Part shown: positions 1-5,976 of the stretch, in pieces | Layout of the letters: each line of letters opens with the position of its first letter | Numbering within the stretch: the first letter of the stretch is position 1 | Assembly: GCA_964388435.1 (NCBI GenBank) | Contig: CAYMAH010000012.1 | Location: 1-11,002 of the forward strand | Length of the DNA: 11,002 nucleotides | Reading direction: 5' to 3' | Source: DTNV01 sp964388435 | Lineage (GTDB): Archaea; Micrarchaeota; Micrarchaeia; Norongarragalinales; UBA8480 | Program-made: the position numbers and the translations under genes | The notes under the pieces: model-generated | What the model was told of the DNA's origin: nothing | What the model saw: the letters and a program-made list of their open reading frames with translations, nothing else | The model's database searches: none

Positions 1-206
1 GGTTGACAGGGTTTGCCACTGCCTTCAAATCGCCTCTTATTTTAGGCGCTGTAGCCGTTCTGGCAGTTCTTATAGCCGTTCTGGCTTACGTTACTTTAAA
101 GCCGGATGATGAAGGCAATGAAGAGGAAAACAAAAGCCTTAAAAACATCGTGGAAGAAGTTGAAAAAACGGATTCCAAACCTAAAACAAGAAAGTCAAAA
201 AAATAG
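1..206 (+). CDS. C-terminal part of a membrane-anchored protein (5' end outside window)
   Basis: An open frame runs from the window edge to a TAG at 204-206. The first in-frame start-like codon is a TTG at 3, but the frame stays open to the edge, so the gene probably begins upstream and only about the last 67 residues are visible. These show one strongly hydrophobic segment (about residues 10-30, rich in Leu, Ala and Val), then a highly charged tail dominated by Glu, then Lys. This suggests a single membrane anchor with a soluble charged tail. No domain is recognised and no function is assigned. The next gene starts 38 bp downstream after a T-rich stretch (about 213-226) that could act as a terminator and/or promoter. 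Confidence 0.5.
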   Translation, partial: LTGFATAFKSPLILGAVAVLAVLIAVLAYVTLKPDDEGNEEENKSLKNIVEEVEKTDSKPKTRKSKK

Positions 207-244
207 AAAAAGGTTTTTTAGTTTTTTGAGCATTCAACTATATC

Positions 245-796
245 GTGAAAATAGCGGTTATAGGAACTCCTGAAAGCGGCAAGAGCACTCTCGTTTTCTC
301 GCTTGAATTTTTCTTCAGAAAAAAAGGCTTTAAAACAGGAAGCGTTAATTTTGATTTAAACGCAAAAAAACTTAAATTCAAGCCTTTTTTAGACATTAGA
401 AAAATTGAAAAAAACCAAGAGAAGCTTCTTTCCAATTTTCAGACTATAAAAAAATATCTTGATAGAGAGTGCAGCGGTCTTGATTTTGTTTTCATTGACC
501 TTGGAGTTCCTCTTGACACTCTTTTAACAACAGATCTTCCGGAAATTGCAGATGCTTTTTTGTTCGTTTTCGCTGATTTCAGCAATTTGAACGTTTTAAA
601 CTCGCTTCATGCTTTTCTAGGCAAGGCTTTTGGAGACAAACCCGTGTTGATTTTGAAAAATAAGAGCGATTTGAAGAAAAGAAAGACGTTAATGTCGAGC
701 TTTTCAAGCGAAAAGCCTTTCATAGAGGTTTGCGGAGTTGACAGGAGGGGTTTCGAGGAGATTTATTCATTCGTTTCGGAGTTGAGTAAAGTTTAA
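245..796 (+). CDS. P-loop GTPase-like protein
   Basis: This 183-residue protein starts with GTG at 245 and has no clear ribosome binding site. Residues 7-15 (GTPESGKST) are a Walker A loop. Residues 84-90 (FIDLGVP) lie where a Walker B/G3 strand is expected, and NKSD at 139-142 fits the G4 guanine-specificity motif NKxD. NFDLN at 35-39 is reminiscent of the NLDPA region of SIMIBI-class GPN-loop (XAB1-like) GTPases, but the diagnostic Gly-Pro-Asn loop is not visible. It is also shorter than typical GPN proteins (about 250 residues). Family knowledge supports nucleotide binding and probable GTP hydrolysis; a specific role cannot be stated. It converges with the membrane-protein gene at 812-1132, with 15 bp between the stop codons. 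Confidence 0.8.
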   Translation: MKIAVIGTPESGKSTLVFSLEFFFRKKGFKTGSVNFDLNAKKLKFKPFLDIRKIEKNQEKLLSNFQTIKKYLDRECSGLDFVFIDLGVPLDTLLTTDLPEIADAFLFVFADFSNLNVLNSLHAFLGKAFGDKPVLILKNKSDLKKRKTLMSSFSSEKPFIEVCGVDRRGFEEIYSFVSELSKV

Positions 797-811
797 AACA
801 ATAAGAAGAAA

Positions 812-1132
812 TCATTTTCTCGCGTTACGTTTTTTAATAGTCAGTTTAACCGGTTTGGTTTTTGAGTGAAAATACGCTAACTCTTTAAATTCAATGTAAA
901 AAGCAGCGAAGAAAAGTAGTAAAGAGATAGCTTTTATAAGCCTTGAAAAAGACAGGTAGAAAGGACTTATAATAACGCTTAAGGCAAGCAAGATAATCGC
1001 GAGTATTATTATTTTTTCAAACCTTCTGAAATTCTCATACTTAGAGTACATAAAGTAGTATACAATCACGTAAATTATCAGGAAGAAAGACAATAAAACA
1101 GCTAAGATGGTTACTATGATGTCCAAATCCAT
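812..1132 (-). CDS. small three-helix membrane protein, unknown function
   Basis: This 106-residue protein begins with ATG at 1130-1132. It has three hydrophobic segments at about residues 5-29, 40-62 and 64-83, and a strongly basic C-terminal tail (residues 91-106, with many Lys and Arg) likely to lie in the cytoplasm. The sequence AGGTAATC a few bases upstream of the start is a weak match to the GGTGAT binding site seen elsewhere in the window. The gene diverges from the Nudix gene at 1201, and the 68-bp gap must hold both promoters. No family is recognised. The hydrophobic pattern with flanking positive charges makes a real membrane protein more likely than a chance frame. Confidence 0.7.
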   Translation of the reverse strand: MDLDIIVTILAVLLSFFLIIYVIVYYFMYSKYENFRRFEKIIILAIILLALSVIISPFYLSFSRLIKAISLLLFFAAFYIEFKELAYFHSKTKPVKLTIKKRNARK

Positions 1133-1170
1133 TTTTTGATTACCTAATTTAATTATTGAAAGACAACAGG

Positions 1171-1178
1171 TTTTTTAA
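1171..1178 (+). promoter_or_regulatory. TATA-box candidate for the Nudix gene
   Basis: TTTTTTAA ends 22 bp before the ATG at 1201. Archaeal transcription starts about 25 bp after the TATA centre, which would place the mRNA 5' end at or very near the start codon, giving a leaderless message. No ribosome binding site is seen in front of this ATG, consistent with that. Confidence 0.45.
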
Positions 1179-1200
1179 TTTTTTGATTGTTAAAGGTTAA

Positions 1201-1677
1201 ATGAAACTTAAAGCAACAGGATTGTATGGAAAGAATAAAAGAAGGCTTGGAGTGCAGGCAATTATTTACAAACAAGTTTCAAAAGGAACTCGATTTTTAA
1301 TTTTGAAAAGAGTGATGTATTGGAGGGGTTGGGAGTTTGTCAAAGGAGGTGTTGAAAAAGGAGAGACGCTAAAAAAAGCCGTTTTAAGAGAGATTAGAGA
1401 AGAAACCAACATCAATTCTAATTGCGTTTTAAGCTGCTTGAATACCGGAGTTGAATTTAAGTTTGACTATTCTGTTAAAATGCAAAGGGAAAGGGGAGTT
1501 GCCGGAGGTTTATACAAAACTTTTATTGTTAGAGTTAAAAGTAAATGCAGGGTTAAGATTGATCAGATTGAAAAAGAGCATGATGGTTTTGCATGGGTTT
1601 CTAAAAAAGAAGTTTTGAGAATGGTTAAAAGGAAAAACTTAAGGGACTGTTTTGAAAAAATTTACAAAAAAAAATAA
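1201..1677 (+). CDS. Nudix hydrolase
   Basis: This 158-residue protein has a recognisable Nudix box at residues 49-71: Gly49, Glu55, then Arg63-Glu64 and Glu67-Glu68 in the REUxEE core that binds the catalytic metal. One departure is Asn70 where the consensus has Gly. The strand before it (WEFVKGG, 44-50) resembles the diadenosine tetraphosphate/NTP-hydrolysing branch, where the box follows a W.F.KGG pattern. Nudix enzymes cleave nucleoside diphosphates linked to another moiety (NTPs, dinucleoside polyphosphates, NDP-sugars, NADH, capped RNA); the substrate cannot be read here. The last residues are Lys-rich. The gene stands alone, with a TATA candidate at 1171 and the decayed region downstream. 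Confidence 0.88.
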   Translation: MKLKATGLYGKNKRRLGVQAIIYKQVSKGTRFLILKRVMYWRGWEFVKGGVEKGETLKKAVLREIREETNINSNCVLSCLNTGVEFKFDYSVKMQRERGVAGGLYKTFIVRVKSKCRVKIDQIEKEHDGFAWVSKKEVLRMVKRKNLRDCFEKIYKKK

Positions 1678-1691
1678 TCGAATTCTGATTC

Positions 1692-1839
1692 AATATTGAG
1701 CGTCAGAGTTTGGTTAAGGGTGTGATGGAGTTTAAGGGGGGTGAGTAATTTTACGGCCGTTAGTGATTTGAATTCTTTGATTGGGCAGGGTTTGATTGAA
1801 AGGAAGGGTAGGACGAATAGTACTATTTATGTTGTTTAA
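1692..1839 (+). pseudogene. frameshifted remnant of a winged-helix DNA-binding domain
   Basis: The frame from 1741 to the TAA at 1839 encodes 32 residues containing TAVSDLNSLIGQGLIERKG and ending TIYVV. This is the recognition-helix-plus-wing pattern of winged-helix domains (T-A-x-D-L-x-x-L, then G-L-I-x-x-K-G, then x-x-Y-x-V), as found at the C-terminus of many Fic-family and transcription-factor proteins. In the preceding frame, ERQSLVKG (about 1698-1721) continues to a TAA at 1746-1748 and looks like the N-terminal helix of the same domain, so a frameshift near 1730-1745 separates the halves. No start codon or upstream partner domain remains. I read it as a decayed gene end. A chance resemblance is possible because the piece is short. 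Confidence 0.45.
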
Positions 1840-1855
1840 CTTATGAAGTTATCGT

Positions 1856-1911
1856 GCAAAACTCGTGAAGTTGGTAGTGCCAACTCATGAAAACACGTGA
1901 AAACTCGTGAA
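1856..1911. repeat. cluster of short degenerate repeats with an internal dyad
   Basis: The unit AACTCGTGAA recurs in exact or near-exact form: AACTCGTGAA at about 1859, AACTCATGAA at about 1880, AACACGTGAA at about 1890, and AACTCGTGAA at about 1900. Between the first two units lies a perfect 6-bp inverted repeat, AGTTGG-TAGTG-CCAACT. Spacing is irregular, so this is not a CRISPR array. It may be a protein-binding cluster, or leftover repeat sequence belonging to the neighbouring gene remnant. Confidence 0.4.
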
Positions 1912-1969
1912 GGTGTACCTCTGAGATTCTAGCAAAAAGGCGGTATTATATATACTTTAATATTATATG

Positions 1970-1998
1970 AATGAATAAGCGGAGAATACTTATTCATT
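1970..1998. repeat. perfect 10-bp inverted repeat (hairpin) with a 9-nt spacer
   Basis: AATGAATAAG (1970-1979) is exactly mirrored as CTTATTCATT (1989-1998) around the spacer CGGAGAATA. The flanks continue a weak dyad. It lies in non-coding DNA between the Nudix gene and hisS. No T-run follows immediately, so it does not look like an intrinsic terminator. It could be a protein-binding site, a mobile-element end or a small structured RNA element. Confidence 0.55.
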
Positions 1999-2240
1999 TC
2001 ATTAATTTATGTTAATTATTTTCAATTTTATATTATTGACTGTTTGTTGAATTTGTGTTAAGCTGATTGACTTGTTGGTTGTGTTAGGCGGGTTGTTTGA
2101 GTTTTTTTTGGTTTTGATTGGTTTGTTGTTTTTTATTGTATTGGTGCTTGTGCGGGTATTTGGCGGTTTGATTTTAAGCATATGTTATATCAGCATGGCG
2201 AGTGTTTTAATTTCTTATTGCTTCTAAGCATTTGTTAAAT
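1999..2240. other. non-coding stretch, G+T-rich on the + strand
   Basis: No supported gene is seen here. The + strand is unusually poor in C and rich in T and G, particularly at 2041-2165. An imperfect 17-bp direct repeat occurs (TTAAGCATATGTTATAT at 2174-2190 and CTAAGCATTTGTTAAAT at 2224-2240; 14 of 17 identical), the second copy ending exactly at the hisS stop codon. A hydrophobic open frame at 2063-2227 is probably a consequence of the T-rich composition. Confidence 0.4.
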
Positions 2241-3518
2241 TTAGGCGTTTTGCAATTGTTGTATTACCTGCTCCATTGATAGAGTTTTCTGTTCTCCTGT
2301 GTTCATGTTTCTCAGCGTGACCTTGTTTTGCTTTATTTCTTGCTCTCCTATTATTATAACGTAGGGAATGGATTGCTTTGAAGCGTACTCAAGGTTTTTT
2401 GAAAGTCCTTTTTCATTATAGTCTATAATGGTCGAAATGCGGTTTTCTCTTAGTGTTTGAGCTATGATTATAGCCTTGTTCAGGGCTTTGATGGATATCA
2501 CTAGCGTTTGAATGAAGGTTTTAGCCCGATTTTTTTTTAGTTCTTCCATTATCACATCCAAGCCCAGGGTTATTCCTGTTGCGGGTATTTGTCTTCCTCC
2601 GAAATTTTTAATCAGGTTTTCATACCTTCCTCCCGCTCCTATGCTTGAAGTTATCTTGCTTTCGGCGAAGAATAGCTCGAAAACGCTTCCGGTGTAATAG
2701 TCAAGGCCTCTTGCTAGTGACGGCGTGAATTCTATGTTTTCTATTTTAAAATCCCTGCAATACTCCAACAATTGTTTTACTTCTTCAACGCCTTTTTTTC
2801 CGTTGTCGTCTGTCAGCGTTTTTTCCAGTTGTTGGAGCGCTTCCTCTCCTTTTAGCTGGATGTATTTTTTTATTTTTTCAATGCTTGCTTGTTGAATTCC
2901 TCTTTCTTTTAGTTCCTGCTTCACTCCTTCAACTCCTATTTTTTTTAGTTTGTCTATTGTTATCATTGCCTTCTTGTCTTTTATTTCACAGTAGTCAAGC
3001 AGGCTTTCAAGAATTTTTCTGTTTCCTAGTTCTATTTTGAATTTTATTTCAAGTTTTTTCAGTATGCTGGTTGCCAGAGCTAACAGTTCAGCCTCTGCAG
3101 CTTGGCTTTCTATTCCCACTATGTCAGCGTCGCACTGAGTGAATTCTCTTAGTCTTCCAAGTTTAACCGGCCCGTCCCTCCATACCGTTCCAATCTCATA
3201 TCTTTTGAATGGCAGGGTCATTTTAGGGTTTGAGGCCATTATTCTTCCAAGTGGAACGGTTAGATCGTATCTTAATCCAAGTTTTCTTCCTCCCTTGTCT
3301 TCAAAGAAGTAAATTTCCTTGAAAACGTCGGTTTCCTCGCTGTTTGCGAATTTTCCGGCTAGAACTTCATGGTTTTGTATTGAAGAGGTTCGCATTGGAA
3401 GAAAGCCATAGTTTTGTAGTTCGGTTTCTATTGTTTTCAGCATTTTTTTTATTATTATTTCCTCTTCCGGCGGGTAGTCCCTGAAGCCCTTGGGAGGTTG
3501 CAATAGTTCATCGTTCAT
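2241..3518 (-). CDS. hisS: histidyl-tRNA synthetase
   Basis: This 425-residue class II aminoacyl-tRNA synthetase is of usual length. It attaches histidine to tRNA-His in the cytoplasm. Visible landmarks are PKGFRDYPP at 9-17; the motif-2 region RYEIGTVWRDG...GRLREFTQCD at 106-130 (Arg113 and Glu125 in the positions that contact ATP and substrate); the histidine-specific motif LARGLDYYTGSVFE at 268-281; GAGGRYENL at 294-302; and TGITLGLD at 314-321 (motif 3). The anticodon-binding domain follows from about residue 333. The start ATG at 3516-3518 is preceded by GTGATATAAA, containing the GTGAT ribosome-binding signal. The tRNA-His gene ends only 15 bp upstream on the same strand, implying co-transcription. 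Downstream lies the G+T-rich non-coding stretch. Confidence 0.97.
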   Translation of the reverse strand: MNDELLQPPKGFRDYPPEEEIIIKKMLKTIETELQNYGFLPMRTSSIQNHEVLAGKFANSEETDVFKEIYFFEDKGGRKLGLRYDLTVPLGRIMASNPKMTLPFKRYEIGTVWRDGPVKLGRLREFTQCDADIVGIESQAAEAELLALATSILKKLEIKFKIELGNRKILESLLDYCEIKDKKAMITIDKLKKIGVEGVKQELKERGIQQASIEKIKKYIQLKGEEALQQLEKTLTDDNGKKGVEEVKQLLEYCRDFKIENIEFTPSLARGLDYYTGSVFELFFAESKITSSIGAGGRYENLIKNFGGRQIPATGITLGLDVIMEELKKNRAKTFIQTLVISIKALNKAIIIAQTLRENRISTIIDYNEKGLSKNLEYASKQSIPYVIIIGEQEIKQNKVTLRNMNTGEQKTLSMEQVIQQLQNA

Positions 3519-3533
3519 TTTATATCACGTATA

Positions 3534-3604
3534 GTGGTGGCCGGGATTTGAACCCGGGCTGCAGGCTCCACAGGCCTGGGTGCTACCGACTACACCACCA
3601 CCAC
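3534..3604 (-). tRNA. tRNA-His (anticodon GTG)
   Basis: Read on the minus strand, the 71-nt gene folds as a full cloverleaf. The acceptor is GTGGTGG/CCACCAC, the D stem GTGT/GCAC, the anticodon stem CAGGC/GCCTG around loop CTGTGGA (anticodon GTG at 3569-3571), a 4-nt variable loop, and the T arm CCGGG-TTCAAAT-CCCGG. No CCA is encoded. Unusually for tRNA-His, the bases flanking the 7-bp acceptor are T on both sides (position -1 and position 73), so the expected G-1:C73 identity pair is not encoded in this alignment. An alternative reading is a 6-bp acceptor plus G-1:C73. The gene lies 15 bp in front of hisS. Confidence 0.95.
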
Positions 3605-3624
3605 AATGGAAAGAATTTAGGTGG

Positions 3625-3637
3625 TTTAATTTTTTAA
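3625..3637 (-). promoter_or_regulatory. TATA-box candidate for tRNA-His/hisS
   Basis: On the minus strand this reads TTAAAAAATTAAA, centred about 27 bp upstream of the first tRNA nucleotide (G at 3604). That is the usual archaeal TATA-to-start distance, so transcription may begin at or next to the mature tRNA 5' end. No other promoter lies between the tRNA and hisS. Confidence 0.5.
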
Positions 3638-3690
3638 TCCTTGCTATTTAACCAAACTGTTTTTTCAAGGGTTTTTTTTTTCTGAGCAAG

Positions 3691-3700
3691 ATTTAAATTT
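3691..3700 (+). promoter_or_regulatory. TATA-box candidate for the HAD gene
   Basis: ATTTAAATTT, preceded by purine-rich GAGCAAG as a possible BRE, is centred about 29 bp before the ATG at 3725. This spacing predicts an mRNA starting within a few bases of the start codon. No ribosome binding site is present, consistent with leaderless translation. Confidence 0.6.
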
Positions 3701-3724
3701 GTTTTCGCTTTAAAACTTTTTTTA

Positions 3725-4333
3725 ATGATTAAAGTTGTGATGCTTGATTTCGGCGGGGTTTACTTCAATGACGGTTATCATGTTTTCATGAAAAAGCTTG
3801 CGAGAGAATATTCGATTCCTAGAGAAAAAGTTTTGAAAGTGGTTTTGGACGATTTTGTTTACGGCACGGGTTTTGTTGTTGGGGGGGCCAGCGAGGAGGA
3901 GGCTTTGGCGGGAGCTTTCAAGAAGCTGGGGGTAAAAGAAGATTGGAAAAAATGGCACGTGAAAATATTGAATTGGTACACTCCAAGAAAAAAGCTTATT
4001 GGTTTTGTTAAAACTTTGAGAAAAGACTTTAAGATTTGCATGCTGAGCGACCAGACTGATTATATAATGGAGTTGGAAGAAAAGTATCGTTTTTTCAAGG
4101 ATTTTGATCTTTCGATAATAAGCACGCAGGTTGGAGTTGCAAAACCAGGAAGGAAGATTTTTGGCATTGCTTTAAATCTTTTGAAGATTAGGCCTGAAGA
4201 AGCCGTTTTTGTCGATGACAATAGGGTTAATGTTGAAGCTGCGGCAAGGCTTGGAATTCACGCTTTTCATGTTAAAGATTTCGAAAATGGAAAATTCAAA
4301 GCGATGAAGGCGCTTTTAAATCGTAGGGTGTGA
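3725..4333 (+). CDS. HAD-superfamily hydrolase (YihX-like phosphatase)
   Basis: This 202-residue protein shows all four HAD motifs: LDFGGVY at 7-13 (nucleophile Asp8), LSDQTD at 107-112 (Ser108), Lys140 in VAKPGRKIF, and VFVDDNRVN at 161-169 (Asp164 and Asp165 for Mg2+). The second motif-I Asp, the general acid of classical DxD phosphatases, is replaced by Gly10. Replacement at this position is common in the YihX/epoxide-hydrolase-like N-terminal branch (DxGGV). The helical cap domain lies at about residues 14-95. Such enzymes dephosphorylate small metabolites such as sugar phosphates; the substrate is not predictable here. The gene is transcribed away from tRNA-His and converges on the flavoprotein gene, with 8 bp between stops. 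Confidence 0.9.
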   Translation: MIKVVMLDFGGVYFNDGYHVFMKKLAREYSIPREKVLKVVLDDFVYGTGFVVGGASEEEALAGAFKKLGVKEDWKKWHVKILNWYTPRKKLIGFVKTLRKDFKICMLSDQTDYIMELEEKYRFFKDFDLSIISTQVGVAKPGRKIFGIALNLLKIRPEEAVFVDDNRVNVEAAARLGIHAFHVKDFENGKFKAMKALLNRRV

Positions 4334-4341
4334 ATAAGATT

Positions 4342-5253
4342 TCAGGTGGGTTGGGATTTTTGAAGAAGGGAGATTATTTTAAGAGCGGCTTTCGACCCTT
4401 CTCCAGCCGCGATTATTGACTGTTTTTGCTCAATGTTTGTGACGTCTCCGGCTGCGAAGACTCCTTCAATGCTTGTCAGGTTCTCGTTGTTTATTATTAT
4501 TTCATTCCACTTGTTTTTTTCTGCTTCAGCGAATCCGCTGCTTGGATTTGACCCCACTTCCACAAAAACGCCGTCAACGCTTATGATTTTTTCCCGGCCG
4601 CCTACTTTGATTTTAACTCCCGTTACTCTTTTGTCTCCTGTTATTTCAAGAGTTTCAGCGTTGTTTATTATTTCAACGTTTTTGCATTCTTTCACTCTTT
4701 GCTTGAGTATCTCGTCTCCTTTAAAGTCAGGGTTTTTGTTTATCGCGTAGACTTTAACTGCTATTTTTGACAGTTGAAGTATCGCGTCTAAAGCTGAATT
4801 ACCCCCTCCTATTACGGTGGTGGTTTTGTTTCTGTAAAGTGGGGCGTCGCACGTCGCGCAGTAGGTAACTCCTTTTTTTGCCAGTTCTTTTTCTCCTTTG
4901 ATTCCAAGTATTCGCGGAAGCTTTCCACTTGCTATCAAAACTGTTTTTGATTGAAAACTTTCACCTTCAGTTGTAGTTACTGTGAAAACTCCGTTCTTTT
5001 TTATTTTAGCCACTTCCATCCCCTCTTTTATTTCAACTTCGGGGTATTTTTCGACTTGTTTTCTGCACTTTTCTATAAAATCCATTCCAGTTATTGATTC
5101 AAAACCAAGGTAATTCTCGATTTCAGAGCTGAGAGCGGTTTGCCCGCCAACATCCATCGTTAGAATGAGTGTTTTGAGTTTCTGCCTTGCAAGGTATATT
5201 GCAGCCGAGAGCCCTGCAGGCCCGCCTCCTATTATTATCGTGTCGTAAATCAT
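4342..5253 (-). CDS. thioredoxin-reductase-family flavoprotein (AhpF C-terminal-like)
   Basis: This 303-residue pyridine nucleotide-disulfide oxidoreductase has the FAD-binding GGGPAG at 9-14, GGQ...ENY at 36-48, the redox-active CATC at 132-135, the second nucleotide-binding loop GGGNSALDA at 149-157, and the FAD-contact motif GVFAAGDVTN at 264-273. It would move electrons from NAD(P)H through FAD to a disulfide partner such as a thioredoxin or glutaredoxin-like protein. The NADPH-selecting HRR motif of classical TrxB is absent; the sequence there is INKNPDFKGDEIL (171-183), resembling the NADH-using AhpF reductase. The AhpF N-terminal thioredoxin-like domain is also absent, so a separate partner protein is needed. 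The start is preceded by GAGTGAT and overlaps the stop of the phosphodiesterase gene as ATGA, indicating translational coupling. Confidence 0.92.
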   Translation of the reverse strand: MIYDTIIIGGGPAGLSAAIYLARQKLKTLILTMDVGGQTALSSEIENYLGFESITGMDFIEKCRKQVEKYPEVEIKEGMEVAKIKKNGVFTVTTTEGESFQSKTVLIASGKLPRILGIKGEKELAKKGVTYCATCDAPLYRNKTTTVIGGGNSALDAILQLSKIAVKVYAINKNPDFKGDEILKQRVKECKNVEIINNAETLEITGDKRVTGVKIKVGGREKIISVDGVFVEVGSNPSSGFAEAEKNKWNEIIINNENLTSIEGVFAAGDVTNIEQKQSIIAAGEGSKAALKIISLLQKSQPT

Positions 5254-5876
5254 TTCAAATCACTCGGGTTGTTTGATACAACCCCGTTTATTTTTTGTTT
5301 TGAAAACTTTTTAAACTCTTCTTTTTCATCGACAGTCCAAATGTATACTTCCAAATTTTTTTCCTTTGCTTTTCTTATCATGAAACTCGGGGCTAGCTTG
5401 TGGAAAAAGCACACGGCGTTGCACTTCAGTTTTAACGCTTCGTCAACGGCTTTGAAAGGCACTACGGTTATCAAGCCTGTTTTAATGTTTTTGTCAAGCT
5501 TTCTCACTCTTTTCAAGGCGTTTTCAAGAAAAGATATTATCATGACATTCTTTGCCTTGCTTTTTTTGACTTCTTTCAAAACCCTTTCTTCAATACCCTC
5601 CTCCTTGATTTCAACCATTACGAATTTTTTATTCAACACTTTAAGCGCTTCGCTTAAAAGCGGGATGAATTTAATCTCGCTGTAATCACTGCTTTTTATC
5701 CTGCTTGGATCTCCAAAAACTCTGCTTAGGGTTGCGTCGTGGCTTACCACAATCTTTCCATCTTTAGTTTCTCGAACGTCAAGCTCCGCGCCGTCGAACT
5801 TCAGGCTTTCCTTAAACGCGGGGATAGTGTTTTCCTTTTCAGTGTGGTGCACTCCCCTGTGAGCTATTATTTTCAT
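5250..5876 (-). CDS. glycerophosphodiester phosphodiesterase family protein
   Basis: From the preferred ATG at 5874-5876 the protein is 208 residues and begins MKIIAHRG, with the family's first catalytic motif at residues 6-8. It continues with ENT at 15-17, ELDV at 31-34 (metal ligands Glu31 and Asp33), HD at 46-47, and VEIKEE at 88-93. These mark the TIM-barrel GDPD fold, which cleaves glycerophosphodiesters to glycerol 3-phosphate and an alcohol with a divalent metal. In an archaeon the natural substrate may be a headgroup from ether-lipid turnover. A longer frame from ATG 5984 would add 36 residues without family similarity and overlap the next gene, so it is rejected. A TATA-like GTTAAAAGC lies about 30 bp upstream of the chosen start. 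The stop overlaps the next gene's ATG. Confidence 0.9.
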   Translation of the reverse strand: MKIIAHRGVHHTEKENTIPAFKESLKFDGAELDVRETKDGKIVVSHDATLSRVFGDPSRIKSSDYSEIKFIPLLSEALKVLNKKFVMVEIKEEGIEERVLKEVKKSKAKNVMIISFLENALKRVRKLDKNIKTGLITVVPFKAVDEALKLKCNAVCFFHKLAPSFMIRKAKEKNLEVYIWTVDEKEEFKKFSKQKINGVVSNNPSDLK

Positions 5877-5976
5877 TGTGTGAGATTTGAAAGCATTGCT
5901 TTTAACTTTTTCGTTTTTAAGGGTTTTTATGTATAGAAACATTGCCATGGAAGCGTGAGAAGACGAGGCAGTTGAC

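Noticed and set aside
1856..1911. Repeat cluster considered as a small CRISPR array
   Set aside because: Units are about 10 bp, degenerate and irregularly spaced, with no spacers of uniform length and no cas genes nearby.
2063..2227. 54-codon hydrophobic frame in the G+T-rich stretch
   Set aside because: T in the second codon position automatically gives Leu, Val, Phe and Ile, and low A content removes stop codons. No ATG lies near its beginning and there is no binding site, so a real membrane peptide is not supported.
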